Assembly: GCA_005884115.1 (NCBI GenBank)
Contig: VAXW01000003.1
Coordinates: forward strand, 372,001-436,000
DNA: 64,000 nucleotides
Direction of reading: 5' to 3'
DNA from: Actinomycetota bacterium
Lineage (GTDB): Bacteria; Actinomycetota; Thermoleophilia; Solirubrobacterales; Solirubrobacteraceae
Positions 8,900 to 15,914 of this stretch are shown in pieces (position 1 is the first letter of the stretch; the number at the start of each line of letters is the position of its first letter). A program made the position numbers and the translations under genes. Below the pieces are notes generated by a model. That model was given only the letters and a program-made list of their open reading frames with translations, was not told the origin of the DNA and ran no database searches.

Positions 8900-9616
8900 G
8901 TGGACCGCACTTCGCTCGAGCAGCTACTCCGTCAGGGACTCTCCCTGGCTGAGATCGCCGAGCGGTTTGGGCTGCATGAATCGACGGTCGGGTACTGGGT
9001 TGGGAAGCACGGGCTTGAGGCGGTCCATCGTGAGAGGTCGGCCGCACGGGGCGGCCTCGGGCGGCGGCAGCTGGAGGCACTGGTCGAGGCGAACATGACG
9101 ATCGCGCAGATAGCCGAGGCGGTCGAGCGCAGCAAGGCGACCGTCAGGTACTGGCTCACGCGGTATGGATTGAGCACTCGAGGGGGCGTCGGCCGGAGGC
9201 CTGCCGAGCAGGTCCAGGCCGCCAAGCGGGCTGGTCTAGCCACAGCAGAGATGCTGTGCCCGCGCCATGGGACAACCGAGTTCGGTCTCAATGCTCGCGG
9301 CTACTACCGATGCAAGCGCTGCCGGTCAGAGGCGGTAGCGCGCAGACGCAGGAAGATGAAGTCCATTCTTGTTCAGGAGGCGGGCGGGCGCTGCTGCATC
9401 TGCGGGTATGACCGCAACATGCGCGCGCTCCACTTCCACCACCTCGAGCCGGAGCTCAAGCGGCATTCGATCAACGCCAAGGGCGTGGCGGTCGCGCTTG
9501 AGAAGTTGCGAGCGGAGGCTCGGAAGTGTGTGCTTCTGTGCTCTAATTGCCACGCCGAGGTAGAGGACCGTATGGTCTCGATTCCGGCAGGCGCGCAGGC
9601 GCGCTCTCCGGGGTAG
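8900..9616 (+). CDS. HTH / zinc-ribbon / HNH-nuclease-like protein under SOS control
   Basis: A 238-residue protein with four recognisable blocks. There are two consecutive helix-turn-helix repeats (about 5-33, SLAEIAERFGLHESTVGYWV; about 55-85, TIAQIAEAVERSKATVRYWL). Next is a zinc-ribbon-like block with Cys120, His123, Cys138 and Cys141 (CPRHG ... YYRCKRCR) and a basic stretch. Last is an HNH-like domain with Cys165/168, His180/181, Cys214, Cys217 and His218 (ICGYD ... LHFHHLEP ... CSNCHAE). HNH domains are metal-dependent nucleases or nicking folds; the HTH and ribbon parts suggest sequence recognition. The LexA box upstream points to induction by DNA damage. It ends 14 bases before tRNA-Asn. 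The target and activity are unknown. Confidence 0.75.
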   Translation: MDRTSLEQLLRQGLSLAEIAERFGLHESTVGYWVGKHGLEAVHRERSAARGGLGRRQLEALVEANMTIAQIAEAVERSKATVRYWLTRYGLSTRGGVGRRPAEQVQAAKRAGLATAEMLCPRHGTTEFGLNARGYYRCKRCRSEAVARRRRKMKSILVQEAGGRCCICGYDRNMRALHFHHLEPELKRHSINAKGVAVALEKLRAEARKCVLLCSNCHAEVEDRMVSIPAGAQARSPG

Positions 9617-9630
9617 CACAGGCCCGACGA

Positions 9631-9703
9631 TCCGGGGTAACTCAATTGGCAGAGTGCGGCGCTGTTAACGCCGAGGTTGTGGGTTCGAGTCCCACCCCCG
9701 GAG
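9631..9703 (+). tRNA. tRNA-Asn (GTT)
   Basis: A 73-nt cloverleaf. The acceptor stem TCCGGGG pairs with CCCCGGA (9696-9702). The anticodon stem-loop is CGGCG-CTGTTAA-CGCCG with anticodon GTT. The T arm is GTGGG-TTCGAGT-CCCAC. CCA is not encoded. It lies between the HNH gene and the BadH-like gene. Confidence 0.96.
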
Positions 9704-9723
9704 CTTGACGAGGCGAGGCTGAC

Positions 9724-10503
9724 GTGGCGCAGGCCCGAGCCGCCCGGCTCAAAGGCCGGGTCGCCGTCGTCTGCGGCGGCGCTCGCGGCATAGGCCGCGC
9801 GAGCGCGCTGGCGCTGGCGCGCGAGGGCAACGCGGTCGCGATCGCCGATCTGCGCGAGGATCAAGCAGCGGCGGTGGCGAGCGAGCTCCAGGACGCGGGC
9901 GCGAGGGCGGTGGCGGTGGCCATGGACGTGACGGACCCGGCGGCGGTTCGCGTGGGCATGGCGCACGCGAGCGATGCGCTGGGCGCGGTCGAGGTTCTGG
10001 TCAACTGCGCGGGCTGGGACGAGTTCAAGCCCTTCTTGGCGACGGAGGAGCCGTTCTGGCGGCGGGTGATCGCGATCAACTACGAAGGCTGCCTGCGCAC
10101 GACTCAGGCAGTGCTGGGCGGGATGGCGGAGCGGGGGTGGGGGCGGATCGTGAACCTGAGCTCGGATGCAGCGCGCGTGGGCTCGGCGCAGGAGGCGGTG
10201 TACGCGGGCGCGAAGGCGGCGGTGATCGCTTTTACGAAGACGATCGCGCGCGAATTCGCGCGCGATGGCATCACGGCGAACGTCGTCTGTCCTGGCTCCA
10301 CGGACACGGACATGCTCGAGGAGATGGTGCGGGGCGCACCGGACTCCGAACGGCTCGTGGGGGCGCTTGAGCGCGCGGTCCCGATGCGCCGCCTGGGACG
10401 CCCGCCGGAGGTGGCCGAGGCGGTCGCGTTCCTGGCCTCGGAGGAGGCGGGCTACATAACCGGGCAGACGCTGTCGGTGAGCGGCGGCCTGACGATGGCC
10501 TAG
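9724..10503 (+). CDS. badH: SDR dehydrogenase, BadH-like (2-hydroxycyclohexanecarboxyl-CoA dehydrogenase)
   Basis: A 259-residue classical short-chain dehydrogenase. It has a Rossmann glycine motif (GGARGIGRA), the NCAG block, and a Ser-Tyr-Lys active site with Tyr160 and Lys164 (AVYAGAK). Recalled BadH of Rhodopseudomonas shares the unusual stretches AGWDEFKPF, SSDAARVGSAQEAVYA, NVVCPGSTDTDML and the ending TGQTLSVSGGLTM. BadH oxidises 2-hydroxycyclohexanecarboxyl-CoA to the 2-keto form. The next gene is BadI-like, the following enzyme, which strongly supports the assignment. The start is a GTG 20 bases after the tRNA. The alternative is a general 3-hydroxyacyl-CoA dehydrogenase. Confidence 0.75.
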   Translation: MAQARAARLKGRVAVVCGGARGIGRASALALAREGNAVAIADLREDQAAAVASELQDAGARAVAVAMDVTDPAAVRVGMAHASDALGAVEVLVNCAGWDEFKPFLATEEPFWRRVIAINYEGCLRTTQAVLGGMAERGWGRIVNLSSDAARVGSAQEAVYAGAKAAVIAFTKTIAREFARDGITANVVCPGSTDTDMLEEMVRGAPDSERLVGALERAVPMRRLGRPPEVAEAVAFLASEEAGYITGQTLSVSGGLTMA

Positions 10504-10593
10504 TAGCGGCGACGGCGGCCGTGGGCGCAATCGCGGCGCACGGCGGAGCCGCCGGGCGTAGGGTCACGGCGCAACGCGAAGAGGAGGATCGAG

Positions 10594-11403
10594 ATGGAGG
10601 AGCTCACGGACGTCCGCTATGAGGTCGACGGCGGCCTGTGCTGGATCGTGATCGACCGCCAGGAGCGCCAGAACTCGTTCACGGCGCACACGGTCGATGA
10701 GCTGATCGAGTGCTTCAAGCGAGCGTGGGCGGATCCCGAGGTGGGCGTGGTGGCGCTGACGGGTGCGGGCGATCGCGCCTTCTGTGCGGGCGGGGACCAG
10801 AAGCAGCGCGCGCAGAGCGGCGACTACGGCCCTTCGCGAAGCGGGCTGTTTGAGATCGAGGGGCTGCACCGCATCATCCGCGAGATCCCCAAGCCGGTGA
10901 TCGCGGCGGTCAACGGTCTGGCGATCGGCGGTGGCCACGTGCTGCACGTCCTGTGCGACCTCTCGATCGCCGCGGAGCATGCCCGCTTCGGTCAGGCGGG
11001 CCCGCGCGTGGGCTCCTTCGACGCGGGCTTCGGCACTGGCTACCTGGCGCGCGTGGTGGGTGAGAAGCGCGCGCGAGAGATCTGGTTTCTCTGTCGCCAG
11101 TACGACGCGCGGGAGGCTGAGCGCTGGGGTCTTGTCAACCGCGTCGTGCCGGCGGAGGAGCTGCGCGCGGAGGTGCGCCGCTACGCGGACGAGATCCTCG
11201 CGCTGTCGCCGACGGCGCTTCGCTTCCTGAAGCAGTCGTTCAACCAGGACACCGAGCACCTGGCGGCGCAGGGGGCGCTCGCGTTCAGCGGCCTGCACGA
11301 GTTCGCTCGCTCGGAGGAGGCGCAGGAGGGTCTGCACGCATTCGAGCAGAAGCGCGAGCCGGACTTTGCGCGCTTTCGCGGCCGGGCGTCAAAGCCGCTG
11401 TAG
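10594..11403 (+). CDS. badI: Crotonase-family protein, BadI-like (2-ketocyclohexanecarboxyl-CoA hydrolase)
   Basis: A 269-residue enoyl-CoA hydratase superfamily member. It has the oxyanion-hole segments GAGDRAFCAGGDQ and IGGGHVL. From memory, the GDRAFC-x-GGDQ start, the FGQAGPRVGSFDAGFGTGYLARVVGEKRAREIWF stretch (here split for quoting: FGQAGPRVGS, FGTGYLARVVGEKRAREIW) and the RSPTA-like RFLKQSFN region are closer to BadI and MenB than to ordinary hydratases. BadI opens the ring of 2-ketocyclohexanecarboxyl-CoA to pimelyl-CoA. MenB is the main alternative, but there are no men genes here. A good ribosome site (AGGAGG) lies 7 bases before the ATG. The 3' end overlaps the convergent glycosyltransferase gene by 119 bases. 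Confidence 0.75.
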   Translation: MEELTDVRYEVDGGLCWIVIDRQERQNSFTAHTVDELIECFKRAWADPEVGVVALTGAGDRAFCAGGDQKQRAQSGDYGPSRSGLFEIEGLHRIIREIPKPVIAAVNGLAIGGGHVLHVLCDLSIAAEHARFGQAGPRVGSFDAGFGTGYLARVVGEKRAREIWFLCRQYDAREAERWGLVNRVVPAEELRAEVRRYADEILALSPTALRFLKQSFNQDTEHLAAQGALAFSGLHEFARSEEAQEGLHAFEQKREPDFARFRGRASKPL

Positions 11404-12610
11404 GGGCTGACGCGAGCGCCTCGATCAGCTCGGCGGCGGTGGCGCCGGCATCGTGTGCGGCGGCCCACGCTCCCAGCTCGCGCGCGCGCAAACGCATGGC
11501 GCCGTCGCCGAGCGCCTGCTCGACGGCTAGGCGGATCACGCGCGGCGTGAGGAAGCGCCGCGGGACGCGCACGCCGGCGCCCGCCCAGGCGACGCGCGCG
11601 GCGTTCTCGTTCATGTCGCCCGCTGCAGGCGCCGCGACGACGGCGCAGCCCGAGGAGAGCGCGCGTACAAGCGTGCCGTGGCCGCCGTGGCAGATGACGA
11701 GCTCGCAGAGCGGCATGGTGCGCGAGTAGGAGACCCAGTCGACGATGCGGGCATTGGCTGGAACGGGCAGCGGCTGCGGGGGGAGGCGGCGGTTCCAGGT
11801 CGCGAGCACGCGAACGGGGGCATCGGCCAGACCGCGCAGCGCGGCGCTCAGCAGGCGATGCTTGGGATCCTGCGCAGTGGAGGGCGCGACGAGCACCAGC
11901 GGCTCCTGGCCGGGCGGTGGCTCGACGTCGCGCGCGGGCGGCTCCCACATGAGCGGGCCGACGACGTGCGCGCCTTCAGTCCAGGCGCGCGGGTACTCGA
12001 GCTGCGGGAAGGTGCCCACGAGTGCCAGCTGGCGGCTGATGCCTCCGTGCACGTGCGCGTGAGGCGGCAGGCCAAGGCGGGCGCGCGTGCGGTTGAGGTC
12101 CGCACGCCCCTGCTGCAAGCCGCGCGCGACGGGCGCTTGCGCGACGCGCCAGAAGCTGCGCCCGAGCCTGGTGCGCGGCATGCGCGCGCCGAGCGAGTAG
12201 ACGGGGAAGTGCGGTTCGCCGTGCGGGTGCACGTGGGGGATGAGCGTCGCGCATGGCACGCCCCCGAGCTCGGCGGCGAGGGCGGGAGCGAGCGTGAGGA
12301 TGTCGGCGACGACGACGTGGGGCTTCAGCCGCTGTACGAGCGGCACGGTGTCGAGCGCCGCGTGCACGATCGCCTCGTAGAAGTCGAGCGGCTCGGGACC
12401 GGTGGGGAACACCTGGTACTCGGGCGCGGGCGCGAACGCCAGCTGTTCTGCGAGCACGTGCTCCTTCCAGCGCGTCCACGTCTGCAGCGTGACCTCGTGC
12501 CCCCGGTCGGCGAGCGCGCGCCCGAGGGCGATCATGGGGAAGGCGTGGCCGGGATCGCCGAAGGCGCCGAGCAGGATGCGCAGCGCGACGCCGCGATCGC
12601 CCGCTCGCAT
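11285..12610 (-). CDS. UGT/MGT-type glycosyltransferase (GT1)
   Basis: A 441-residue GT-B glycosyltransferase. The N-terminal domain begins RILLGAFGDPGHAFPMIALG, as in macrolide and zeaxanthin glucosyltransferases. The C-terminal nucleotide-sugar site is CHGGHGTLVRALSSGCAVVA, then GDMNENAARVAWAGAGV, the UGT signature. Acceptors in this family are lipids, polyketides or other small hydrophobic molecules; the substrate here cannot be told. The last ~45 residues (Ala/Pro/Arg-rich) lie antisense to the end of the BadI-like gene, so the natural C-terminus may just be unconstrained. The F420-type oxidoreductase gene is 58 bases upstream on the same strand, so the two may form an operon. Confidence 0.82.
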   Translation of the reverse strand: MRAGDRGVALRILLGAFGDPGHAFPMIALGRALADRGHEVTLQTWTRWKEHVLAEQLAFAPAPEYQVFPTGPEPLDFYEAIVHAALDTVPLVQRLKPHVVVADILTLAPALAAELGGVPCATLIPHVHPHGEPHFPVYSLGARMPRTRLGRSFWRVAQAPVARGLQQGRADLNRTRARLGLPPHAHVHGGISRQLALVGTFPQLEYPRAWTEGAHVVGPLMWEPPARDVEPPPGQEPLVLVAPSTAQDPKHRLLSAALRGLADAPVRVLATWNRRLPPQPLPVPANARIVDWVSYSRTMPLCELVICHGGHGTLVRALSSGCAVVAAPAAGDMNENAARVAWAGAGVRVPRRFLTPRVIRLAVEQALGDGAMRLRARELGAWAAAHDAGATAAELIEALASAPTAALTPGRESAQSPARASARMRADPPAPPPSERTRAGR

Positions 12611-12668
12611 CTAGGAGGCGGCGCGCCGCCGTGGAGGAGATCCGTGACGCTGTGGCACGTCGGAGCGC

Positions 12669-13703
12669 TCAGGCGGCGAGCTCTGCGACGAGGCGCAGCT
12701 GCTCGAGGCGATCGGGTGCGGTGAAGGCGATGGGCGTCACGCCGAGAGTGCCGACGCCGGCGTCGCGGTAGACGGAGATGCGCTCGCGGACGACGTCGCG
12801 GGGGCCGCACAGCGAGACGGTGTCGATGAGCTCCTCGGGAATCGCGGCCATGGCCTCCTCGCGCTTGCCTTCGAGGTAGAAATCCTGGATCGTCTTTGCC
12901 TCTGCCTCGAAGCCATAGCGCTGCACGACGCGGTTGTAGAAGTTCTGCTCGCGCGAGCCCATGCCGCCGACATAGAGCGCGATGAACGGACGCATGGCGT
13001 CGCGCGCGGCGGCGAGGTCGTCGGTCACGAAAACGTTGACCGTCGGCGCGATGTCGAAGCCGTCGAGCGATTTGCCGCTGCGCGCGGCTCCCTCCTCGAG
13101 CAGCGGCCGAAGCTCGGAGACGTGCTCGGGGGAGAACAGCGTCGGTATCCAGCCGTCGGCGATCTCGCCCGCTAGGGCGGTGTTCTTGGGTCCGATCGCG
13201 GCGATGTAGATCGGGACGCGCTCTTGCACGGGAGAGATCGTGAGCTTGAGCGCCTTGCCAGGCCCGTCGGGGAGCGGCAGCTGGAGCGTCTCGCCGTGGA
13301 ACTCCACGCGCTCGCGCGCTAGAGCCATGCGCAGCACGGCCACATACTCGCGCGTGCGCTGGAGCTGTTTGGCGAAGCGCTGCCCGTGCCATCCCTCGGC
13401 GACCTGCGGGCCGGATGACCCGATCCCGAGGATCATGCGCCCGCTGGAGAGCTGGTCGATGGTGGCCGCTGTCATCGCGGTCATCGCCGCGGAGCGGCCG
13501 GGCATCTGAAAGATCCCTGAGCCCAGGCGGATGGTCGAGGTCTGCCCGGCAAGCCAGCCGAGCACGGTCGCTGTGTCGGAGCCGTAGGCCTCGGCGGCCC
13601 ACACCGAGTCGTAGCCGAGCTGCTCGGCCTCGCGGACGATCTTCAGCTGGTCTTCTGAGCTGATTCCGAGGCCCCAGTAGCCGATGTGCACGCCGAGCTT
13701 CAT
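12669..13703 (-). CDS. Luciferase-like (LLM) oxidoreductase, probably F420-dependent
   Basis: A 344-residue TIM-barrel oxidoreductase of the bacterial luciferase superfamily. It starts MKLGVHIGYWGLG and contains YDSVWAAEAYGSDT, IRLGSGIFQMPGRSA and RMILGIGSSGPQVAEGWHG, features of actinobacterial F420-dependent LLM enzymes. These transfer hydride between F420 and a substrate; the substrate is unknown here. The start at 13703 is fixed by a GAAAGGAAA ribosome site 8 bases upstream; the longer open frame upstream runs antisense over another gene and is rejected. Probably co-transcribed with the downstream glycosyltransferase. Confidence 0.88.
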   Translation of the reverse strand: MKLGVHIGYWGLGISSEDQLKIVREAEQLGYDSVWAAEAYGSDTATVLGWLAGQTSTIRLGSGIFQMPGRSAAMTAMTAATIDQLSSGRMILGIGSSGPQVAEGWHGQRFAKQLQRTREYVAVLRMALARERVEFHGETLQLPLPDGPGKALKLTISPVQERVPIYIAAIGPKNTALAGEIADGWIPTLFSPEHVSELRPLLEEGAARSGKSLDGFDIAPTVNVFVTDDLAAARDAMRPFIALYVGGMGSREQNFYNRVVQRYGFEAEAKTIQDFYLEGKREEAMAAIPEELIDTVSLCGPRDVVRERISVYRDAGVGTLGVTPIAFTAPDRLEQLRLVAELAA

Positions 13704-13811
13704 GTGCAAATTTCCTTTCAGCGGGAGGGTTGAATTGCCGCGTGCGAACCGGTGGCCTACGCTGGGTCGCACCCGCCTCGCGCGTGCAGCGCTCGCGGTC
13801 GGCAGCAGCCT

Positions 13812-14345
13812 ATGCGAAATCGAGCCCGCCACCGCAGCACCACCATCGAGCGCTTGCGCCTCGCGATCGACTGCCTGCCGGTGGCGACCCGCGAGGCGAT
13901 GCTCGATGGCGTGCGCGCGAGCGAGCGGATCATCGCGGGCGCATATGTGGACACAGAGGGCGGCGTGTGCCCGATGCTTGCGGCGCATCGCCGCGGCACG
14001 CGCACGGACTTCCTCTCCTTTGCCAAGTCCTGGGACAGGTTCACACGCATCAAGAGCGGCGCGCGGGCGGCGACGCGGCGCGAGGTCGCGATCCTCGTCG
14101 CCCAGCTCGAAGACAGCATCGCCAGCGCGAGCGGCTTGGAGCTGGATGCGGCGATCTCCGAGCACCGCGAGCTGCGCCGCCGGCGCCTTCGCAAGCAGCG
14201 CCGCGCGAGCGTCGCTGACGCCGATCCGGCGGGCGAGATATCAGCTCGACGGCTGCGGCCGGCGCTACTGCGGCCGTTTTTGGGCGACAAGAGCGCCAGC
14301 CGGCCCGCACGACGGTCGGACTCGCCGGTCGCCTCGCGGGGCTGA
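13812..14345 (+). CDS. Hypothetical protein, basic C-terminus
   Basis: A 177-residue soluble protein that I do not recognise. The N-terminal ~120 residues look globular and helical (IERLRLAIDCLPVATREAML, ERIIAGAYVDTEGGVCPMLA, then TDFLSFAKSWDRFTR). The middle includes an EVAILVAQLEDSI helix, and from about 138 the chain is very basic (RRRRLRKQRR) with a disordered tail. Codon choice fits a real gene. It is divergent from the LLM oxidoreductase gene, with the 108-base gap between the two starts likely holding both promoters. The ATG at 13812 is preferred over the ATG at 13752. Confidence 0.55.
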   Translation: MRNRARHRSTTIERLRLAIDCLPVATREAMLDGVRASERIIAGAYVDTEGGVCPMLAAHRRGTRTDFLSFAKSWDRFTRIKSGARAATRREVAILVAQLEDSIASASGLELDAAISEHRELRRRRLRKQRRASVADADPAGEISARRLRPALLRPFLGDKSASRPARRSDSPVASRG

Positions 14346-14390
14346 GCCGAGACCTCGCGGCCCGGGCGCACAGTGCTGCGGCGGCGCGGC

Positions 14391-14816
14391 TCAAGAAGCA
14401 GGAAGCGCGTGCCCTCCGAAGCGCTTTCGCAGGCGGCGGTGCCGGTGCGCGAAGACGGCTCGATACAGCCCGCGCAGGAGTCCGTCGGGAACCGGCAGGC
14501 GCGGCTGGTAGCGGATGCGGTCGGTGATCGTGCACCCGCTGGTAGCGGGCTCGATCGTGCGTTCATGCTCCCAGTGGCGCTGGGAGAGCATGGTCGAGCG
14601 CTCGAGGAAGCGATGCGGCGGTTCGATCTGCTCGAGCGTGATGTCGTCGTAGTCCACGGGGAGGACGCCGAACAGCAGCACCCAGGAGCGGCAGACTCGC
14701 TCGCCGGGACGCACGAGCGCGAGCCCGTGCGAGCGCAGGCTGGGCGGGGCGGTCATTCGCAGCCACGGGCGCAGCTCGTGGTTGATCCCGCGCGCCGTTG
14801 TTACCTCCGCCCACAC
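14391..14816 (-). CDS. SRPBCC-fold protein
   Basis: A 141-residue protein with the START/Bet v1-like pattern: WAEVTTARGINHELRPWLRM at the front, then WVLLFGVLPVDYDDITLEQI, LERSTMLSQRHWEHERTIEP, and an amphipathic terminal helix (GLLRGLYRAVFAHRHRRLRK). Such folds bind hydrophobic ligands. The called GTG start cuts off the first beta strand: the frame stays open upstream for about 22 codons with a family-like sequence (TRSRLEVDPATVWAEV), but has no ATG, GTG or TTG there. A rare start codon or a shifted start may be used. It follows the SDR gene (stop 14872) on the same strand. Confidence 0.65.
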   Translation of the reverse strand: MWAEVTTARGINHELRPWLRMTAPPSLRSHGLALVRPGERVCRSWVLLFGVLPVDYDDITLEQIEPPHRFLERSTMLSQRHWEHERTIEPATSGCTITDRIRYQPRLPVPDGLLRGLYRAVFAHRHRRLRKRFGGHALPAS

Positions 14817-14871
14817 CGTCGCGGGATCGACCTCGAGCCGGGAGCGGGTGACGACGGGGCCGCGTATGGGC

Positions 14872-15594
14872 TTAGAGCTGGTCGCCGGGCCGGATGAACA
14901 GGACCTCGGGAACGACGCAGGCGGGCGACACTCTCAAGAGGAAACGAACGGACTCGGCGATGTCCTCGGGCCTGATCATCTCCTCGGGGGCCACGTGCTC
15001 CTTGACGAAGTCCGTCATCGGCGTATCTACGAACGCGGGGCAGAGCGCCGTCGACTTGATGCCGTGGGGTGAGAGTTCCTTGATCATCGACTGCGTCCAG
15101 CCGACGACGCCGTGCTTGGCGGCGGCGTAAACCGACAGCCACCCCTCGCCGCGCTTGCCGGCGATCGAAGCGGTGTTGACGACGAGCGCGTTTTTGTGCT
15201 CGGCGCCGGCGGCCTGCAGCATGGGCAGGCATTCGCGGCAGAAGATGATTATGGAGCGGAGGTTGATGTCGAGCTGCATGTCCATGCGCTTGGTCTGTAT
15301 CTCGCCAAGCGGTGCGCCGATGCCGACGCCGGCGTTGTTGACGAGCACGTCGAGACGCCCGTAGCGCTCGGAGTGAGCTGAGACGACGTTCTGGATCTCG
15401 CTCTCCTCGGCGACGTTGGCCGCGACGCCGTGGACCTCGAGCCCGTCGGCCGCGAGCCCTGCGACGGCGCCGTCGAGCTTTTCGGGCCGCCGCGCGGTCA
15501 TCGTGACGCCATAGCCTTCCTCGCCCAGCATTCTCGCGATCGCAAGTCCGATGCCGCTCGAGGCCCCAGTGACGATCGCTGCATGGTCTGGCAT
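14872..15594 (-). CDS. SDR family oxidoreductase
   Basis: A 240-residue classical short-chain dehydrogenase. It has the TGASSGIGLA cofactor motif, NNAGVG, and the Ser-Tyr-Lys active site in NTASIAGKRGEGWLSVYAAAKHG. The FabG/3-oxoacyl reductase-like layout does not show the substrate. The ATG at 15594 is chosen because AAGGGA lies 7 bases upstream; the longer frame upstream has no support. The gene precedes the SRPBCC gene by 55 bases and could be transcribed with it. Confidence 0.87.
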   Translation of the reverse strand: MPDHAAIVTGASSGIGLAIARMLGEEGYGVTMTARRPEKLDGAVAGLAADGLEVHGVAANVAEESEIQNVVSAHSERYGRLDVLVNNAGVGIGAPLGEIQTKRMDMQLDINLRSIIIFCRECLPMLQAAGAEHKNALVVNTASIAGKRGEGWLSVYAAAKHGVVGWTQSMIKELSPHGIKSTALCPAFVDTPMTDFVKEHVAPEEMIRPEDIAESVRFLLRVSPACVVPEVLFIRPGDQL

Positions 15595-15725
15595 CTGCAG
15601 TCCCTTCTGTCTGACGACACGGTCGAGCTGCGCGCATGGGGCGCAGGAAAGCGGTCGGGAGCATCCCACATCTCGCTGGTACCGTCTGGCTTGCCGCGTC
15701 GGAGTCCCCATTCTCGGGCGCGGGA

Positions 15726-15799
15726 GGGCCCGTAGCTCAGTTGGTCAGAGCTGCCGACTCATAATCGGTAGGTCGCTGGTTCGAGTCCAGCCGGGCCCA
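15726..15799 (+). tRNA. tRNA with CAT anticodon, probably tRNA-Ile2
   Basis: A 74-nt cloverleaf. The acceptor stem GGGCCCG pairs with CGGGCCC, the anticodon loop is CTCATAA (anticodon CAT), and the T arm is GCTGG-TTCGAGT-CCAGC. The T arm and the GACTCATAATCG anticodon arm resemble E. coli ileX more than elongator tRNA-Met, so C34 is probably modified to lysidine to read AUA. Elongator Met remains possible; it does not look like an initiator. Confidence 0.93.
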
Positions 15800-15914
15800 T
15801 GACGCGACATGGGCTGATTCTGATTGGCTACCCCCCGCGCAACACGGCGTCCTTGTCCTCGGTCGGCGCAGCCACAAGAGGGTTCGGCCGTCTTTCGCCG
15901 CCAAACGAACGGCG

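Noticed and set aside
13704-14165. Extended N-terminus for the LLM oxidoreductase
   Set aside because: The added residues run antisense over another gene and a clear ribosome site fixes the start at 13703.
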